Origin: Flavobacteriaceae bacterium
GTDB taxonomy: Bacteria > Bacteroidota > Bacteroidia > Flavobacteriales > Flavobacteriaceae
Length of the DNA: 64,000 bases
NCBI GenBank assembly: GCA_028279515.1
Contig: JANQNQ010000011.1
Coordinates: 124,001 to 188,000, forward strand
Reading direction: 5' to 3'
Position 1 is the first letter of the stretch. Each line of letters starts with the position of its first letter. Position numbers and translations under genes: made by a program. Positions 51,111 through 61,724 of the stretch are shown one piece after another. The notes under the pieces were generated by a model that ran no database searches, was not told the DNA's origin, and saw only the letters and a program-made list of their open reading frames with translations.

Positions 51111-54100
51111 ATGAAAAAACACTACCTACTCATACTATCCTTACTTATCGCCACACTGGCCTTCGCCAATGGGGGTAAGGATTCGTTACCGCCTGTTAAG
51201 AAAGTGCGAACCTTTGCGGTAGAGCCTGCTCCTGCTAAAGTAGCGCCTACGCCAAAGGTCAAAAAGAAAGCCGCAACTAAGGTAAGTACCACGATCGCTT
51301 CACGAACGTTCGAGGAGCTTGATACAAAGATCTCAGAGAACTATTTCAAGTATCGCAACCGATCTCAAGAGTTTACCAATGAGTACTTGGCGAAGTTCAC
51401 CGTACAAGATTCCACGATCAATGAGCATTTGGCAAAGGCTGTAGGTACCTTTGACGCGCTAGAAGAAAGCGGAAACTTCATCGAATCATTGCAACCGTCA
51501 GACTTGGTAGAGTTACCCGTTGGAATCAAAAAGACGATCAACAACGTACAATACATTCTAGGAATTAGCAGTGCTAAATTCACGCCCGAATACACAGAAC
51601 TTACAGCCTTTATGCGCATTCTGTTACCACAACAAGATGCCGAAGGCAATCAAAAACAACTCTTCTTTGGCGCCAACAATGTGCGACTCTCACATGCTGG
51701 TGGACTTCAAGGCGAGACCAATTTAGTTTTGTTGGGCAACGTACCATTTCGTATCAATGGGGGCAACGGACTCGTCATCATCAAAGGCGGATTCGATATG
51801 GATACAGGTGACATCACCAATCGTACCTATGTGACCATCGATTGCGACGGATTCAAAGAACTCGGACTACAAGCCGAAGTACAGTTCCCTAGATCCATGC
51901 TCTTACCTTTAAAGGCGGATTATACGGTAGACAATTCAAACGATCCACAAACGGGCGATCCCGTCAAAGTAAAAGGACAGTTTCAGGCCAACGTAGGTGA
52001 CTGGAACGATATTTTAGTAGAAATCTCACTACCACGCTTTGCCTTAGCTAGCTTTGACAAAGGACTCGCGTTTGATCTAAATACGGCCATCTTCGACTTT
52101 AGTGACATTCGTAATTCTGAGAACATCACTTGGCCACAAAACTACCAACAAGACTATTTGATTCCGGGTAACGAAGAAGCGTGGCGAGGGATTTATGTAC
52201 AATCTTTAACGGTGGCGCTTCCGGAGCAATTCAAAAGAAAAGGAAGCGATGAACGTATCACTTTCCAAGCTGCCAATCTATTAGTAGATGGTATGGGGGT
52301 TTCGGGAGAATTTTCCGTAGATAATATCCTTCCGTTAAACGAAGGAGACGCTTCTAAATGGCAATTTTCTGTAGACCATCTCGAAGCCACATTTGTAGCA
52401 AATCAATTGACAGGCGCTGGGTTTAACGGAGCCATCGTTTTACCGATCTCCAAGAAAGCAACAGCCGAAGACGCTGCAGCGCAACAAGCCGCAGCCAATA
52501 GCCAAAATCAGAACAACGCACAAAACAACACCGAAAACTTTGCACTGGGCTACACGGCGATTATCAATCCGGTCGACAATGAATACATATTGACCGCTTC
52601 GACTGCCAGCACCATAAAATTCAACGTTTGGAAAGCGACAGCCACCATTGCGCCCAATTCGTACGTAGAGCTCAAGGTGGCCGACGACAAATTCAAACCC
52701 AAGGCCGTCTTGCACGGTAGTATGGGGATATATGCAGACAACAGCGACCCCTCCGAAGCAAATGGACAAACCAATACTGGGAACCAAACACCCGATGTAA
52801 ATAAAACGGTGCAGTTTCAGGGCGTCACCTTCCAGAATCTGCAACTACAAACCGAAGCGCCGATATTCAGCGTAGGCTACATGGGATATAACGGTGAGGT
52901 GAAATTCGCTAATTTCCCAGTAACGATTGCTGACATCGCCCTGACCACGACCAATACCACGGCAACATTAGCCTTCGATTTGGCCATCAATCTTCAGGCC
53001 GATGCTTTTAATGCGGAAACCCGATTAGGTATCGTTGGTAAATTCGATGAAGACGACGGCATCACAAAATGGAAATATGATAAGATAACCGTCACAGCCA
53101 TTACCATTGCAGCCGATATCGGAGGTGCAGAATTCGAAGGAAGCATTACCCTTATGGACGATGACCCCACCTATGGTGATGGTTTTATGGGGAACCTCAC
53201 TGCGAAATTCAAGGGTATGGGCTCACAACCCGTCACCATAACGGCGAATGCCATTTTTGGACGCACCGACTTCAGGTATTGGTATGTCGACGGACTCGCC
53301 GATAACTTAAACATTCCCGCAGGAGGGGCCTTCAAGATCAAAGGATTTGGAGGTGGTGCCTACTATCGCATGAAGAAAGACGGATTTAGTCCAAATTTCT
53401 CGGCTTCAGGCGCCAGATATGTGCCCGATGACGATTCGGGCTTAGGAATCAAAGCAATGATCCTATTCTCAAATGCGGCCAATGACCGTGTCTTCAACGG
53501 GGGTGCAGGTTTCGAGATAGCTTTCAATTCAAGCGGAGGAATGAACCGCATCAGCATTTACGGCGAAGGCCATGTGATGCAGGCATTTGATTTCCCGAAT
53601 CCAGCAGCAAAAATCCAAGAGAATTTGGCATCCGTTGTTCAGAATGAATTGGGCATGTCTCAAGCCGTATTGGATCAACTCAAAGAAACCAATCTCGTAG
53701 AAGTTTCAAAACAAGTATATCCTGATAATGTTTCCGGTCAAGCCGGAATTAACGCGTACGCGGCCATAGAATTTGATTTCACCACTAGTACACTGCATGG
53801 AACATTTGACCTATATGTTGATGTTGTTGGAGGAATTTTTAGAGGAAGGGCCTCAGGTAACAGAGCAGGTTGGGCGGTACTCCACTTTGCACCCGATTCT
53901 TGGTACATCCATATGGGAACACCTACAGATCGATTGGGGCTTAAGATGGGTATCGGAAGCTTTAGCCTAGAGACCGGAGGATATTTCATGATCGGGGATA
54001 ACATTCCAGGCAGTCCACCACCACCAGCCATTGTTGCTGATATTTTGGGGGTAGATGCAGAAACCCTCGATTATATGCGTGATGAGAACATGCTGGGTGA

Positions 54101-55964
54101 CGGTAGAGGTTTTGCCTTCGGAACAGATTTTAGCATCGACACTGGCGACCTGACCTTCTTGGTATTCTATGCACGTTTTCAAGCCGGAGTTGGCTTTGAC
54201 ATCATGGTGAAAGATTATGGTGAAGCCGAATGTGCCGGAAGCGGTCAGATCGGGATTAACGGCTGGTATGCCAACGGACAGGCCTATGCGTATCTGCAAG
54301 GAGAATTGGGTATCAAAGTCAAGCTATTATTTATACGGAAGAAGATCGTGATCGTACGGGCAGGGCTGGCCATTTTGATGCAAGCCAAATTACCGAATCC
54401 GATATGGTTTAGAGGATATGCCGGAGGACACTTTAGTGTGCTTGGTGGGCTTATCAAAGGACGTTTTAGGATGAAGATCGAACTGGGTGACGAATGCGAA
54501 CTCGTCAATGGCGGTCCGTTGGATGGTTTAAAGATCATTTCAGATATTCAACCCAATGAGGGAGCCAGTGATGTCGACGTATTCACGGTTCCGCAAGTAG
54601 GGTTTAATATGCGGATCGATCATCCGTTCCAGATTGAAGACGATCAAGGCAATCCGAAGACCTATCGGATCAGTCTCAAAGAATTCAAGGTCACCGATCA
54701 AGGCAACGAGATCGACGGCGCCATCACTTGGAATGAAAATAAAGACCTGTTGAGTTTTACATCGACCGATATTCTGCCACCGACTACCGACTTGACGCTC
54801 ACAGTGAAGGTCACTTTCGAAGAAAAAGTTGGTAGCACATGGAATGTACTTCAGGATGGTGGACAAGAAGCGGTCGAAGAAGAAATACGAAACTTCACTA
54901 CCGGAGTAGCGCCTGATTATATTCCAATTACGAACATTGCGTATTGCTATCCAGTCATCGATCAAAAGTATCTACACAAAGATCAACACGACAAGGCCTA
55001 TGTGAAATTGGTACAAGGGCAAGATTATTTATTCGATTTAGAAGAAGGATGGTCGCAAGTAGCCTATTTCGGTACCGAAGGAGCTACGGCACAAGCCGAC
55101 ATCAGCTATGATAACACAGCGAACAAAGTGATCATGAACATGCCGTCATTGGCCAACGGAAAAGCCTATACAATGGCGATGATGACACTTCCACCAGGAA
55201 TAGACCCGAATGATAATTTAGCAGAAAACTATACGGATCAGGATTTAGGTCAAGACACCTCTGTAGAGGTTAGAAACGTACAACTCGGAGGCTCGGTCAC
55301 CAATGCCGAAGCCATCGAAATGCTGGTCTATCAGTTTAACACGAGTCAATACAACACCTTTGCTAATAAGATAGCAGCCAAAAGTGTAACGCAACCATTG
55401 GTAGAGATAATCTATTCTGACGTACATGCACTGCAAACCAAGCATGCCGCAACAGAACCTTTTGAAAGCATTGAACTCGTCGGAAACGACTATACCGAGT
55501 ACAAGCCGTTGGTAAGTGTGGAGGCAACCTTGGATGATAACTATTATCAGAGTGAAGTATTCCCACTGATCTACCAAGAATATCCGTTAGCAGGGCAATT
55601 CACGGTGGATCGTGATGTGAGCATATTAGGGATTCCACCTAAAAAAGGAGTAGAGATAATGACCTGGTACGAAACCTATTTAGAGAGCAACCCCGGAAGC
55701 TATCTACTTAGAGAGCGCATGCCGTATCGATACTATTTGCCTTTCCACTACAAGGAAGACTTTATCGATCTTCAATACAAGGTAGTAAATGCCTACTTGA
55801 ACGATCCGGTCCAGTATCAATCGCAGATCCAGCAGTACAGCTATATCATTAACGGGATTTTCCCATACATAAAGCAAGGAAATTATAACACGACCTATAA
55901 ATACACCTTACCAGGTGAGGAAGCTGAAAGTAGTACTACGTACACCTTCAACAAACCGAATTAA
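51111..55964 (+). CDS. very large exported beta-rich protein of the operon
   Basis: 1617 aa, signal peptide about 1-19 (SLLIATLAFA). Basic Pro/Ala/Lys stretch (about 24-60), a short helical region, then some 900 residues of beta strands (VRLSHAGGLQGETNLVLLGN, GGNGLVIIKGGFDMDTGDIT). These are interrupted by a Gln/Asn/Ala linker (about 450-480). A region with many GxG turns follows (about 720-1130). An Ig-like Big_5/SbsA-type domain is visible near 1144-1250 (PNEGASDVDVFTVPQVGFNM). No sorting domain, no catalytic motif. Repetitive amphipathic strands could be barrel or solenoid. Function unknown; conserved position within such operons, if confirmed, would mark it as a scaffold. Starts 9 bases after the candidate immunity gene. 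Confidence 0.75.
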   Translation: MKKHYLLILSLLIATLAFANGGKDSLPPVKKVRTFAVEPAPAKVAPTPKVKKKAATKVSTTIASRTFEELDTKISENYFKYRNRSQEFTNEYLAKFTVQDSTINEHLAKAVGTFDALEESGNFIESLQPSDLVELPVGIKKTINNVQYILGISSAKFTPEYTELTAFMRILLPQQDAEGNQKQLFFGANNVRLSHAGGLQGETNLVLLGNVPFRINGGNGLVIIKGGFDMDTGDITNRTYVTIDCDGFKELGLQAEVQFPRSMLLPLKADYTVDNSNDPQTGDPVKVKGQFQANVGDWNDILVEISLPRFALASFDKGLAFDLNTAIFDFSDIRNSENITWPQNYQQDYLIPGNEEAWRGIYVQSLTVALPEQFKRKGSDERITFQAANLLVDGMGVSGEFSVDNILPLNEGDASKWQFSVDHLEATFVANQLTGAGFNGAIVLPISKKATAEDAAAQQAAANSQNQNNAQNNTENFALGYTAIINPVDNEYILTASTASTIKFNVWKATATIAPNSYVELKVADDKFKPKAVLHGSMGIYADNSDPSEANGQTNTGNQTPDVNKTVQFQGVTFQNLQLQTEAPIFSVGYMGYNGEVKFANFPVTIADIALTTTNTTATLAFDLAINLQADAFNAETRLGIVGKFDEDDGITKWKYDKITVTAITIAADIGGAEFEGSITLMDDDPTYGDGFMGNLTAKFKGMGSQPVTITANAIFGRTDFRYWYVDGLADNLNIPAGGAFKIKGFGGGAYYRMKKDGFSPNFSASGARYVPDDDSGLGIKAMILFSNAANDRVFNGGAGFEIAFNSSGGMNRISIYGEGHVMQAFDFPNPAAKIQENLASVVQNELGMSQAVLDQLKETNLVEVSKQVYPDNVSGQAGINAYAAIEFDFTTSTLHGTFDLYVDVVGGIFRGRASGNRAGWAVLHFAPDSWYIHMGTPTDRLGLKMGIGSFSLETGGYFMIGDNIPGSPPPPAIVADILGVDAETLDYMRDENMLGDGRGFAFGTDFSIDTGDLTFLVFYARFQAGVGFDIMVKDYGEAECAGSGQIGINGWYANGQAYAYLQGELGIKVKLLFIRKKIVIVRAGLAILMQAKLPNPIWFRGYAGGHFSVLGGLIKGRFRMKIELGDECELVNGGPLDGLKIISDIQPNEGASDVDVFTVPQVGFNMRIDHPFQIEDDQGNPKTYRISLKEFKVTDQGNEIDGAITWNENKDLLSFTSTDILPPTTDLTLTVKVTFEEKVGSTWNVLQDGGQEAVEEEIRNFTTGVAPDYIPITNIAYCYPVIDQKYLHKDQHDKAYVKLVQGQDYLFDLEEGWSQVAYFGTEGATAQADISYDNTANKVIMNMPSLANGKAYTMAMMTLPPGIDPNDNLAENYTDQDLGQDTSVEVRNVQLGGSVTNAEAIEMLVYQFNTSQYNTFANKIAAKSVTQPLVEIIYSDVHALQTKHAATEPFESIELVGNDYTEYKPLVSVEATLDDNYYQSEVFPLIYQEYPLAGQFTVDRDVSILGIPPKKGVEIMTWYETYLESNPGSYLLRERMPYRYYLPFHYKEDFIDLQYKVVNAYLNDPVQYQSQIQQYSYIINGIFPYIKQGNYNTTYKYTLPGEEAESSTTYTFNKPN

Positions 55965-55968
55965 GACT

Positions 55969-58044
55969 ATGAACAGGAGCATTTTTATACTCATATTATT
56001 TTTCATCGGACTCGGAAGTCTTTCAGGGCAAAATGTCCAAGACACCGTGTCGCTCGAAAAGCCGCAGATAAAGGTAATCGCCAGAGCCCAACAAGATCGA
56101 ATACTCTTGCGTTGGGGTGTTGATACGCCCTTGGCATGGAGACAACTTAACGGTAGCGGATATACCATTGAACGCTATACTATTGTGCGCAACGGAACCA
56201 CGTTGGCTGAACCCGAAAAGAATGTATTGACGAAAGCGCCGTTAAAACCCGAACCATTAGAGGAATGGATGGACATCATTGAAAGCAACGACAATGCGGC
56301 CATTGTAGCACAAGCACTTTACGGTGAATCGTTTGAAGTAACTGGCGGAAGCGATATCGAATCGATCGTCAGCCTTTCTGAAGATCTGCAACAACGTTTT
56401 ACGTTTACCTTGTATACTGCGGATCAAGATTTTGATGTGGCACAGAAAGCAGCATTGGGATATGTAGATCGAACGGCCAAAACGAACGAGAAGTATGTGT
56501 ATCGTGTGATCTCAAATGTGCCTAAAGAACGCGCTGACATTCAATACGGCGGGGTGTTTGTTGGTATCTCTGACTATCAACCCTTACCAAAACCTTTGGA
56601 TTTAGCAGGAGTATTCAATGACAGTAACGTGATCTTAAGCTGGAACTTTAAGATCATGAACAAAACGTACAATAGCTATAACGTAGAGCGTTCATCAAAT
56701 GGAACGACTTTCAATAGGATCAATGAGACGCCATATACCATTCTAGGTCAAGAAAATGGCAATGGTGGGCGCATCTTCTATATAGATTCGATCACCAATA
56801 ATCAAAACTACACCTATCGCGTACAGGGGATTACTCCGTTTGGAGAAGAAGGCCCATATTCAGATGTTATTTCAGGCGAAGGCAAGGAAGTCTTGAAGTT
56901 TGTGCCTCATCTGACGATCAAAGAAATTCTTGATGAAAACCGCGTCAAGCTAACGTGGGAGTTTCCGCAGGAAGGAAACAAACACATCTCTGGATTCGAG
57001 TTAAACCGCTCAAACGGAAGAGGAGAGTTACTCGAAGTGCTGATCAAAGAAATTCCACCTACGGCAAGAACGGTGGTCTATGATAAGTTGGCTCCGTCCA
57101 ACTACTTCACACTAACAGCCGTTGGTAAAAACAACAACAGACGAAGTTCGTTCCCGATGCTGGTGCAGCCAGTGGATTCAATTCCTCCTGTTAGACCAGT
57201 CGGATTGGGCGGAGAAGTGGACAGTTTGGGTGTGGTAAACATAAGCTGGACTGCAAACAAAGAAAATGATCTGCTTGGATACCGTGTGTACCGAGGTAAC
57301 AAAAAGAGCGAAGAATTTAGTCAGATAACGGTAGATCCGATTGCACCGAATTCGTTTGTCGATACAGTGAAAGTAGAGAATTTGAATAGCAAAGTATTCT
57401 ATAAGGTCATTGCGGTAGATCGTCGATACAATATGTCAAAATCGTCCGATATTCTCGAATTGAAGAAACCAGATTTGATTCCGCCAACATCACCGGTATT
57501 CAACAAATACCAATTGAAGGACGGAAAAATTGATTTACAATGGGCACAAAGCTCAAGCGACGATGTTGCCAAGCAAATGATCTATAGAAAAACAAACGAT
57601 GACAAAGAATGGCAATTGGTATTAGACACCGTAGAGAAAGTTGAAACCTTTAGTGACGAGAACATCGAGCAAGGCAATATGTACAGTTACACGATCCTTG
57701 CTATGGATGATAGTGGTTTAGAATCGTTGCCGTCACCATCGGTCTCTGTGGTGGTGCCAAAGACCAGCCCTGATGAGAAAGTACGTGGTTTTTACGCGCA
57801 GGTAGACAAGGCTAACAAGGCCATATTGTTGTCATGGCGATTTAAAGGAGATGACGCAGCCGAATTTGAGATCTACAAATCCAAAGTAGGAGAGAAGCTT
57901 CGATTGTTGCGTGTCGTGCCAGCAGATGCCAAACGATTGTATGATTATGACCTGACGATCAACACCGAATATCAATATGCGATTAGAGCAATCTTCAAGG
58001 ATGGAGGCGTCTCTAAAACCGAAATGAAAAAGGTGAAGTATTAG
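55969..58044 (+). CDS. exported protein with about six fibronectin type III domains
   Basis: 691 aa. ATG at 55969, 4 bases after the preceding stop; an in-frame start at 55915 would put 18 polar residues before the signal peptide (RSIFILILFFIGLGSLSG) and is rejected. FnIII-like units are recognised by their W and Y/R strands: ILLRWGVDTPLAW; NVILSWNFK...YNVERSS; VKLTWEFPQ; VNISWTANKENDLLGYRVYR; IDLQWAQSSSDD; ILLSWRFKGDDAAEFEIY. No sorting domain. Likely a periplasmic or surface stalk that works with the 1617-aa protein. Confidence 0.82.
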   Translation: MNRSIFILILFFIGLGSLSGQNVQDTVSLEKPQIKVIARAQQDRILLRWGVDTPLAWRQLNGSGYTIERYTIVRNGTTLAEPEKNVLTKAPLKPEPLEEWMDIIESNDNAAIVAQALYGESFEVTGGSDIESIVSLSEDLQQRFTFTLYTADQDFDVAQKAALGYVDRTAKTNEKYVYRVISNVPKERADIQYGGVFVGISDYQPLPKPLDLAGVFNDSNVILSWNFKIMNKTYNSYNVERSSNGTTFNRINETPYTILGQENGNGGRIFYIDSITNNQNYTYRVQGITPFGEEGPYSDVISGEGKEVLKFVPHLTIKEILDENRVKLTWEFPQEGNKHISGFELNRSNGRGELLEVLIKEIPPTARTVVYDKLAPSNYFTLTAVGKNNNRRSSFPMLVQPVDSIPPVRPVGLGGEVDSLGVVNISWTANKENDLLGYRVYRGNKKSEEFSQITVDPIAPNSFVDTVKVENLNSKVFYKVIAVDRRYNMSKSSDILELKKPDLIPPTSPVFNKYQLKDGKIDLQWAQSSSDDVAKQMIYRKTNDDKEWQLVLDTVEKVETFSDENIEQGNMYSYTILAMDDSGLESLPSPSVSVVVPKTSPDEKVRGFYAQVDKANKAILLSWRFKGDDAAEFEIYKSKVGEKLRLLRVVPADAKRLYDYDLTINTEYQYAIRAIFKDGGVSKTEMKKVKY

Positions 58045-58049
58045 TGATA

Positions 58050-59354
58050 ATGAAGAAGAAAAGCTATTTAATGAAAAGTGTATTTCAAATAGTGAAAATT
58101 GGAGTAGCGCTATGCTCTACGGGATCCGTCTTCGGACAGAATAAACTCTACGTGTTTGCTGAGGAAGCCGACCATAGCGATGCCTTTACCAATAATTGCG
58201 TTATCGACGACTTTCAATTTGGTTATCGATATACATATAACATTGGAGAATATGATATAAGTACGACACAGGCGTATGTTGCCATTGACTACAGGCAGGG
58301 ATATAATGACGACCCTACCTTTGGTTGTGGCGGGCCATGTGGTGCCTTCGGATGGTTTTGCGACCCGAATAACAATTTTCCAACAGAAAACAACAGCTTG
58401 GATTTTTATCAAAACTTGAATCCTTTTGACGTAGTCGAAATTTCTCATACAGGCCCTTCAAACCCTACTTGTGAAGAAGTTCTTGATTATGCAGCAGATT
58501 GTTTACCACTTAATTATGTAGCTGTGTATGTTCCAGAAACCACACAACCTACAGACAATGCAAGGTGTTCTGAAGATCTGATATTTCCGAGTAATGGAGG
58601 ACCACATACCTTTTCACAGATCAATTGGCAATATCTAAATAATAGCAATCAATGGGTCAATTTGCCCAACACCCTATATCGACAACGGTATCCCTTAGAT
58701 GTGAGCATCGAAGATATTTTTGGAGCCAATTATAATAGTTTTTTTAGCGGAAGCCTTCGCCTACGCTATCGAGTAAGTGTGGGCTTTATATCTACAGTGT
58801 ACACTTCGGGTACATATACATTTACAGTTACACCGTGTACTCCTGATATCACATCCGTCAATGCAAGTGCAGCTTCTTGTTCATACAATAATGACGGAAG
58901 CTTCACGATTAACTTTGAACGAGCCCTTGAATCGGGAGAGCGAATCGATTTCTACCTGCACAAAGGAAGCCCTACAGGCCCTGTGTTCAATCAACTTTTA
59001 CAGAGCTTTTCGGGCACCTCTTATACCTGGCCTGATCCATTAGAGCCAGACAACTATTATCTAGATTATCAGTCCAACCCAAGCGGAAGCGTAGTAAGCT
59101 ACGGCCCAATCGCCATTATGGCGCCATCGCCAGTTACTTTTTCGGCTACTTGGACCGATGTTGATTGCTATGGTGACAACACCGGGAGCATCGCTGTCAC
59201 AGCGAACGGAGGAGTAGGTAACTATGAGTATCGACTAGGAACAGGGACTTGGCAACCTTTTAGCAACGCCAACACACATACAATTCAGAACCTGATTGCA
59301 GGAAATTATGAACTAAGGGTTAGGGATGCAAATCAATGCACAGAACAACAATAG
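58050..59354 (+). CDS. SprB-repeat-ended exported protein, paralogue 1
   Basis: 434 aa. ATG 58050 (a GTG two codons earlier overlaps the previous stop). Signal peptide about 1-28 (VALCSTGSVFGQ). Variable N-terminal region (about 30-170, Cys-rich), an Ig-like unit (about 185-265, INWQYLNNSNQWVNLP), a second conserved module (about 268-360, SVNASAASCSYNNDGSFTIN), and one C-terminal SprB-type repeat (about 361-434) that runs to the stop: FSATWTDVDCYGDNTGSIAV, then NYEYRLG and LRVRDANQC. No T9SS domain. First of five tandem paralogues. Confidence 0.82.
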   Translation: MKKKSYLMKSVFQIVKIGVALCSTGSVFGQNKLYVFAEEADHSDAFTNNCVIDDFQFGYRYTYNIGEYDISTTQAYVAIDYRQGYNDDPTFGCGGPCGAFGWFCDPNNNFPTENNSLDFYQNLNPFDVVEISHTGPSNPTCEEVLDYAADCLPLNYVAVYVPETTQPTDNARCSEDLIFPSNGGPHTFSQINWQYLNNSNQWVNLPNTLYRQRYPLDVSIEDIFGANYNSFFSGSLRLRYRVSVGFISTVYTSGTYTFTVTPCTPDITSVNASAASCSYNNDGSFTINFERALESGERIDFYLHKGSPTGPVFNQLLQSFSGTSYTWPDPLEPDNYYLDYQSNPSGSVVSYGPIAIMAPSPVTFSATWTDVDCYGDNTGSIAVTANGGVGNYEYRLGTGTWQPFSNANTHTIQNLIAGNYELRVRDANQCTEQQ

Positions 59355-60527
59355 GTGAAAAAGATACTATACATATCATTTTTCTTAGCTGTCACAAGCA
59401 TGTCAGCTCAGGGGTATCAAGCCAAGATCACACGCTTTGGTCAGAACAACCCCACCTTTACGCATATCATAAGCGCCACCTTCACTGCGTATAATGGCAG
59501 TACGGTGGTAGATGTCTTCAACTACGGGCCCAACACACAGAGTAACGAGGCCCCGCAGGTATTGTTTTTAGAATCAACTCAACCAATGACAAGGATTACG
59601 ATCAGCTATGACGTGAATCAAGTAGAAGGTGGAAACTTTGGCGACTGTAACGTCTTCTGGGATTTCAACATTACAAACCCTGATTGTTTCTTCGGAGCGC
59701 GCTCAGGTTGTCGAAGTTTTGATGTCGAAGTAATCAATACACAAGCGCTGGTAACGCAACCTACTAACAACACGGTCTGCATTGACGATCCCTTACCGCT
59801 AGCAGGAAACTGCGGATTAGTTTCATACGCTTGGTATTACACCACAAACTTGAGTAACCCTTTTCAGAGCCTTGGAGTGTCATCTTCTGGAACCTCTACA
59901 ACAAATGCAGATTTATCTTCTGTCCTTCCTGCAGGCTATTCAGGAAATGTATTCATACGAGCGATAACAGAGGGAAAATTTACAAATACAGTGACCTACA
60001 CGGTCATTTCCTGTACGCCGGGCATCAGTTCGGTTTCGACCGTGCCCACCAGTTGTAGTTATTCGGTAGATGGAGATTTTACGCTCAATTTTGATAGCAC
60101 ATTGTCCAATCTCAGCATGCAGTTTGTTTTAAAGCTGAACAATGCCTCGGGCCCGATTATAGATAGTTTTTCAACGAACGTTTCGGGAAGCACCTACAAT
60201 TGGCCCAGCGGATTGGCAGGAGGCACCTACTTTTTAGAATATCAAGCATTACCCGCCGGAAGCGTCGTGCAATACAGCCCGATTGTAATTACATCCCCAA
60301 GTGCCGTTTCTTTTTCAGCAACTTGGACCGATGTGAATTGTTTCGGAGACAACACAGGAAGCATTGCCATCACCGCAAGCGGAGGAGTGGGCAATTATGA
60401 ATATAGACTTGGTTCAGGAGCATGGACAGCTTTCAGTAATGCCAACAATCATACCATCTCAAATTTAGTAGCAGGAAATTATCAAGTGCGCGTTCGAGAT
60501 GCAAATGGATGTACAGAATTAGAATGA
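59355..60527 (+). CDS. SprB-repeat-ended exported protein, paralogue 2
   Basis: 390 aa. The GTG start abuts the TAG of paralogue 1 with no base between. Signal peptide about 1-19 (SFFLAVTSMSAQG). N-terminal domain unlike paralogue 1 (FGQNNPTFTHIISATFTAYN), a weak Ig-like unit (YAWYYTTNLSN), then the shared module (GISSVSTVPTSCSYSVDGDF) and the SprB-type repeat ending VRVRDANGCTELE. Ends 6 bases before paralogue 3. Confidence 0.82.
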   Translation: MKKILYISFFLAVTSMSAQGYQAKITRFGQNNPTFTHIISATFTAYNGSTVVDVFNYGPNTQSNEAPQVLFLESTQPMTRITISYDVNQVEGGNFGDCNVFWDFNITNPDCFFGARSGCRSFDVEVINTQALVTQPTNNTVCIDDPLPLAGNCGLVSYAWYYTTNLSNPFQSLGVSSSGTSTTNADLSSVLPAGYSGNVFIRAITEGKFTNTVTYTVISCTPGISSVSTVPTSCSYSVDGDFTLNFDSTLSNLSMQFVLKLNNASGPIIDSFSTNVSGSTYNWPSGLAGGTYFLEYQALPAGSVVQYSPIVITSPSAVSFSATWTDVNCFGDNTGSIAITASGGVGNYEYRLGSGAWTAFSNANNHTISNLVAGNYQVRVRDANGCTELE

Positions 60528-60533
60528 TGATGT

Positions 60534-61715
60534 ATGAATAGATTTTTGACCATAGCAATATTACTTTTTACAACTGCGATATACGCACAGAGTTATCGTG
60601 TACAATACTCTATTTCCAATTTTGCCAATGACTCTTTCAATGATGAGCAACTGATCGTTGAGAATACCAATACAGGACAAGAACGAGTGCTCGTCACCAA
60701 CTGTGCGGGTTGCCCCAGTTCATATTCAGGTACTACGTTCGTTAATTTTAAGCCGAATAGGGTGTTCATTCGATTCTTGTTCAACAATACGACTTTAGGA
60801 AATGCCACCATTAATTACCCAGGCAGCACGAATGATTGCACGACAGGAAACTACAGTTTAAATAACCAAAACGGATTACTTTCTCCTGTAACACTTAATA
60901 TTTCTCCTAATATTAGCATAGGGTCTACAGCAACAACGCCCGTGAGTTCATGTGATACGATCCGCTTTACTTCGAGAAATGGTTTTGAATCCCATGTGTA
61001 TAATTGGCAATATACCTATGCAGGTATTGGGTGGACGAGCATTCCTGGATTCCAAGGAATTTCCACAATTGATATAGGCATAGACGATCTTCCGGGAGTT
61101 GGTATAAATACAGCTTTTCAAATACGCCTTCGGTATTGTCCGGGTCGATTCACCAATATATTGACCTATTCGTTTAGTATGTGCTCGCCGGGGCTCGTAT
61201 CGCTGACTCCTTCTGATACTTCGTGTTCATATAACAATGATGGAAACATTCGCTTGGTTTTTGATCGAGCTTTAAATACAGGTGAAACATTAAGCCTAAA
61301 CCTTTTTATGGGAGCACCGCCCAATGACCCAATGGCAATTCTGTTCACGCAAACAGGAGTGACCCTAGATGGCGCCAATAGTTATACATGGCCATCTGTT
61401 TTGGAAGCCAACACCTATTATTTCAGGTATCAATCCAATAGTGACGGAAGTATATACGATTCGGGACCATTTACAATCAATGCGCCACCGGCAGTAACTT
61501 TTTCAGCTACATGGACCGACGTCAATTGTTTTGGAGATAATACGGGAAGCATTGGAATCACGGCCAACGGAGGCGTTGGAAATTTTGAATATAGAATAGA
61601 CTTGGGTGTATGGATACCCTTTGACAATAGTAATTCACATACCATTTCGAATCTTTCCGCAGGTAATTACGATATCCGTGTGCGAGATGCAAACATGTGT
61701 ACAGAACAAAACTAG
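60534..61715 (+). CDS. SprB-repeat-ended exported protein, paralogue 3
   Basis: 393 aa, ATG start. Signal peptide about 1-18 (TIAILLFTTAIYAQ). Own N-terminal domain with paired Cys (VTNCAGCPSSYSG, NDCTTGNYSL), Ig-like unit (YNWQYTYAGIGWTSIP), shared module (LTPSDTSCSYNNDGNIRLVF) and terminal SprB-type repeat (VNCFGDNTGSIGITANGGVG). Its last about 95 bases resemble those of paralogue 4 closely. Confidence 0.82.
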   Translation: MNRFLTIAILLFTTAIYAQSYRVQYSISNFANDSFNDEQLIVENTNTGQERVLVTNCAGCPSSYSGTTFVNFKPNRVFIRFLFNNTTLGNATINYPGSTNDCTTGNYSLNNQNGLLSPVTLNISPNISIGSTATTPVSSCDTIRFTSRNGFESHVYNWQYTYAGIGWTSIPGFQGISTIDIGIDDLPGVGINTAFQIRLRYCPGRFTNILTYSFSMCSPGLVSLTPSDTSCSYNNDGNIRLVFDRALNTGETLSLNLFMGAPPNDPMAILFTQTGVTLDGANSYTWPSVLEANTYYFRYQSNSDGSIYDSGPFTINAPPAVTFSATWTDVNCFGDNTGSIGITANGGVGNFEYRIDLGVWIPFDNSNSHTISNLSAGNYDIRVRDANMCTEQN

Positions 61716-61724
61716 AGCGCAAAA

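Noticed and set aside
55915-55968. Upstream start for the FnIII protein
   Set aside because: It would overlap the previous gene and place polar residues before the signal peptide.
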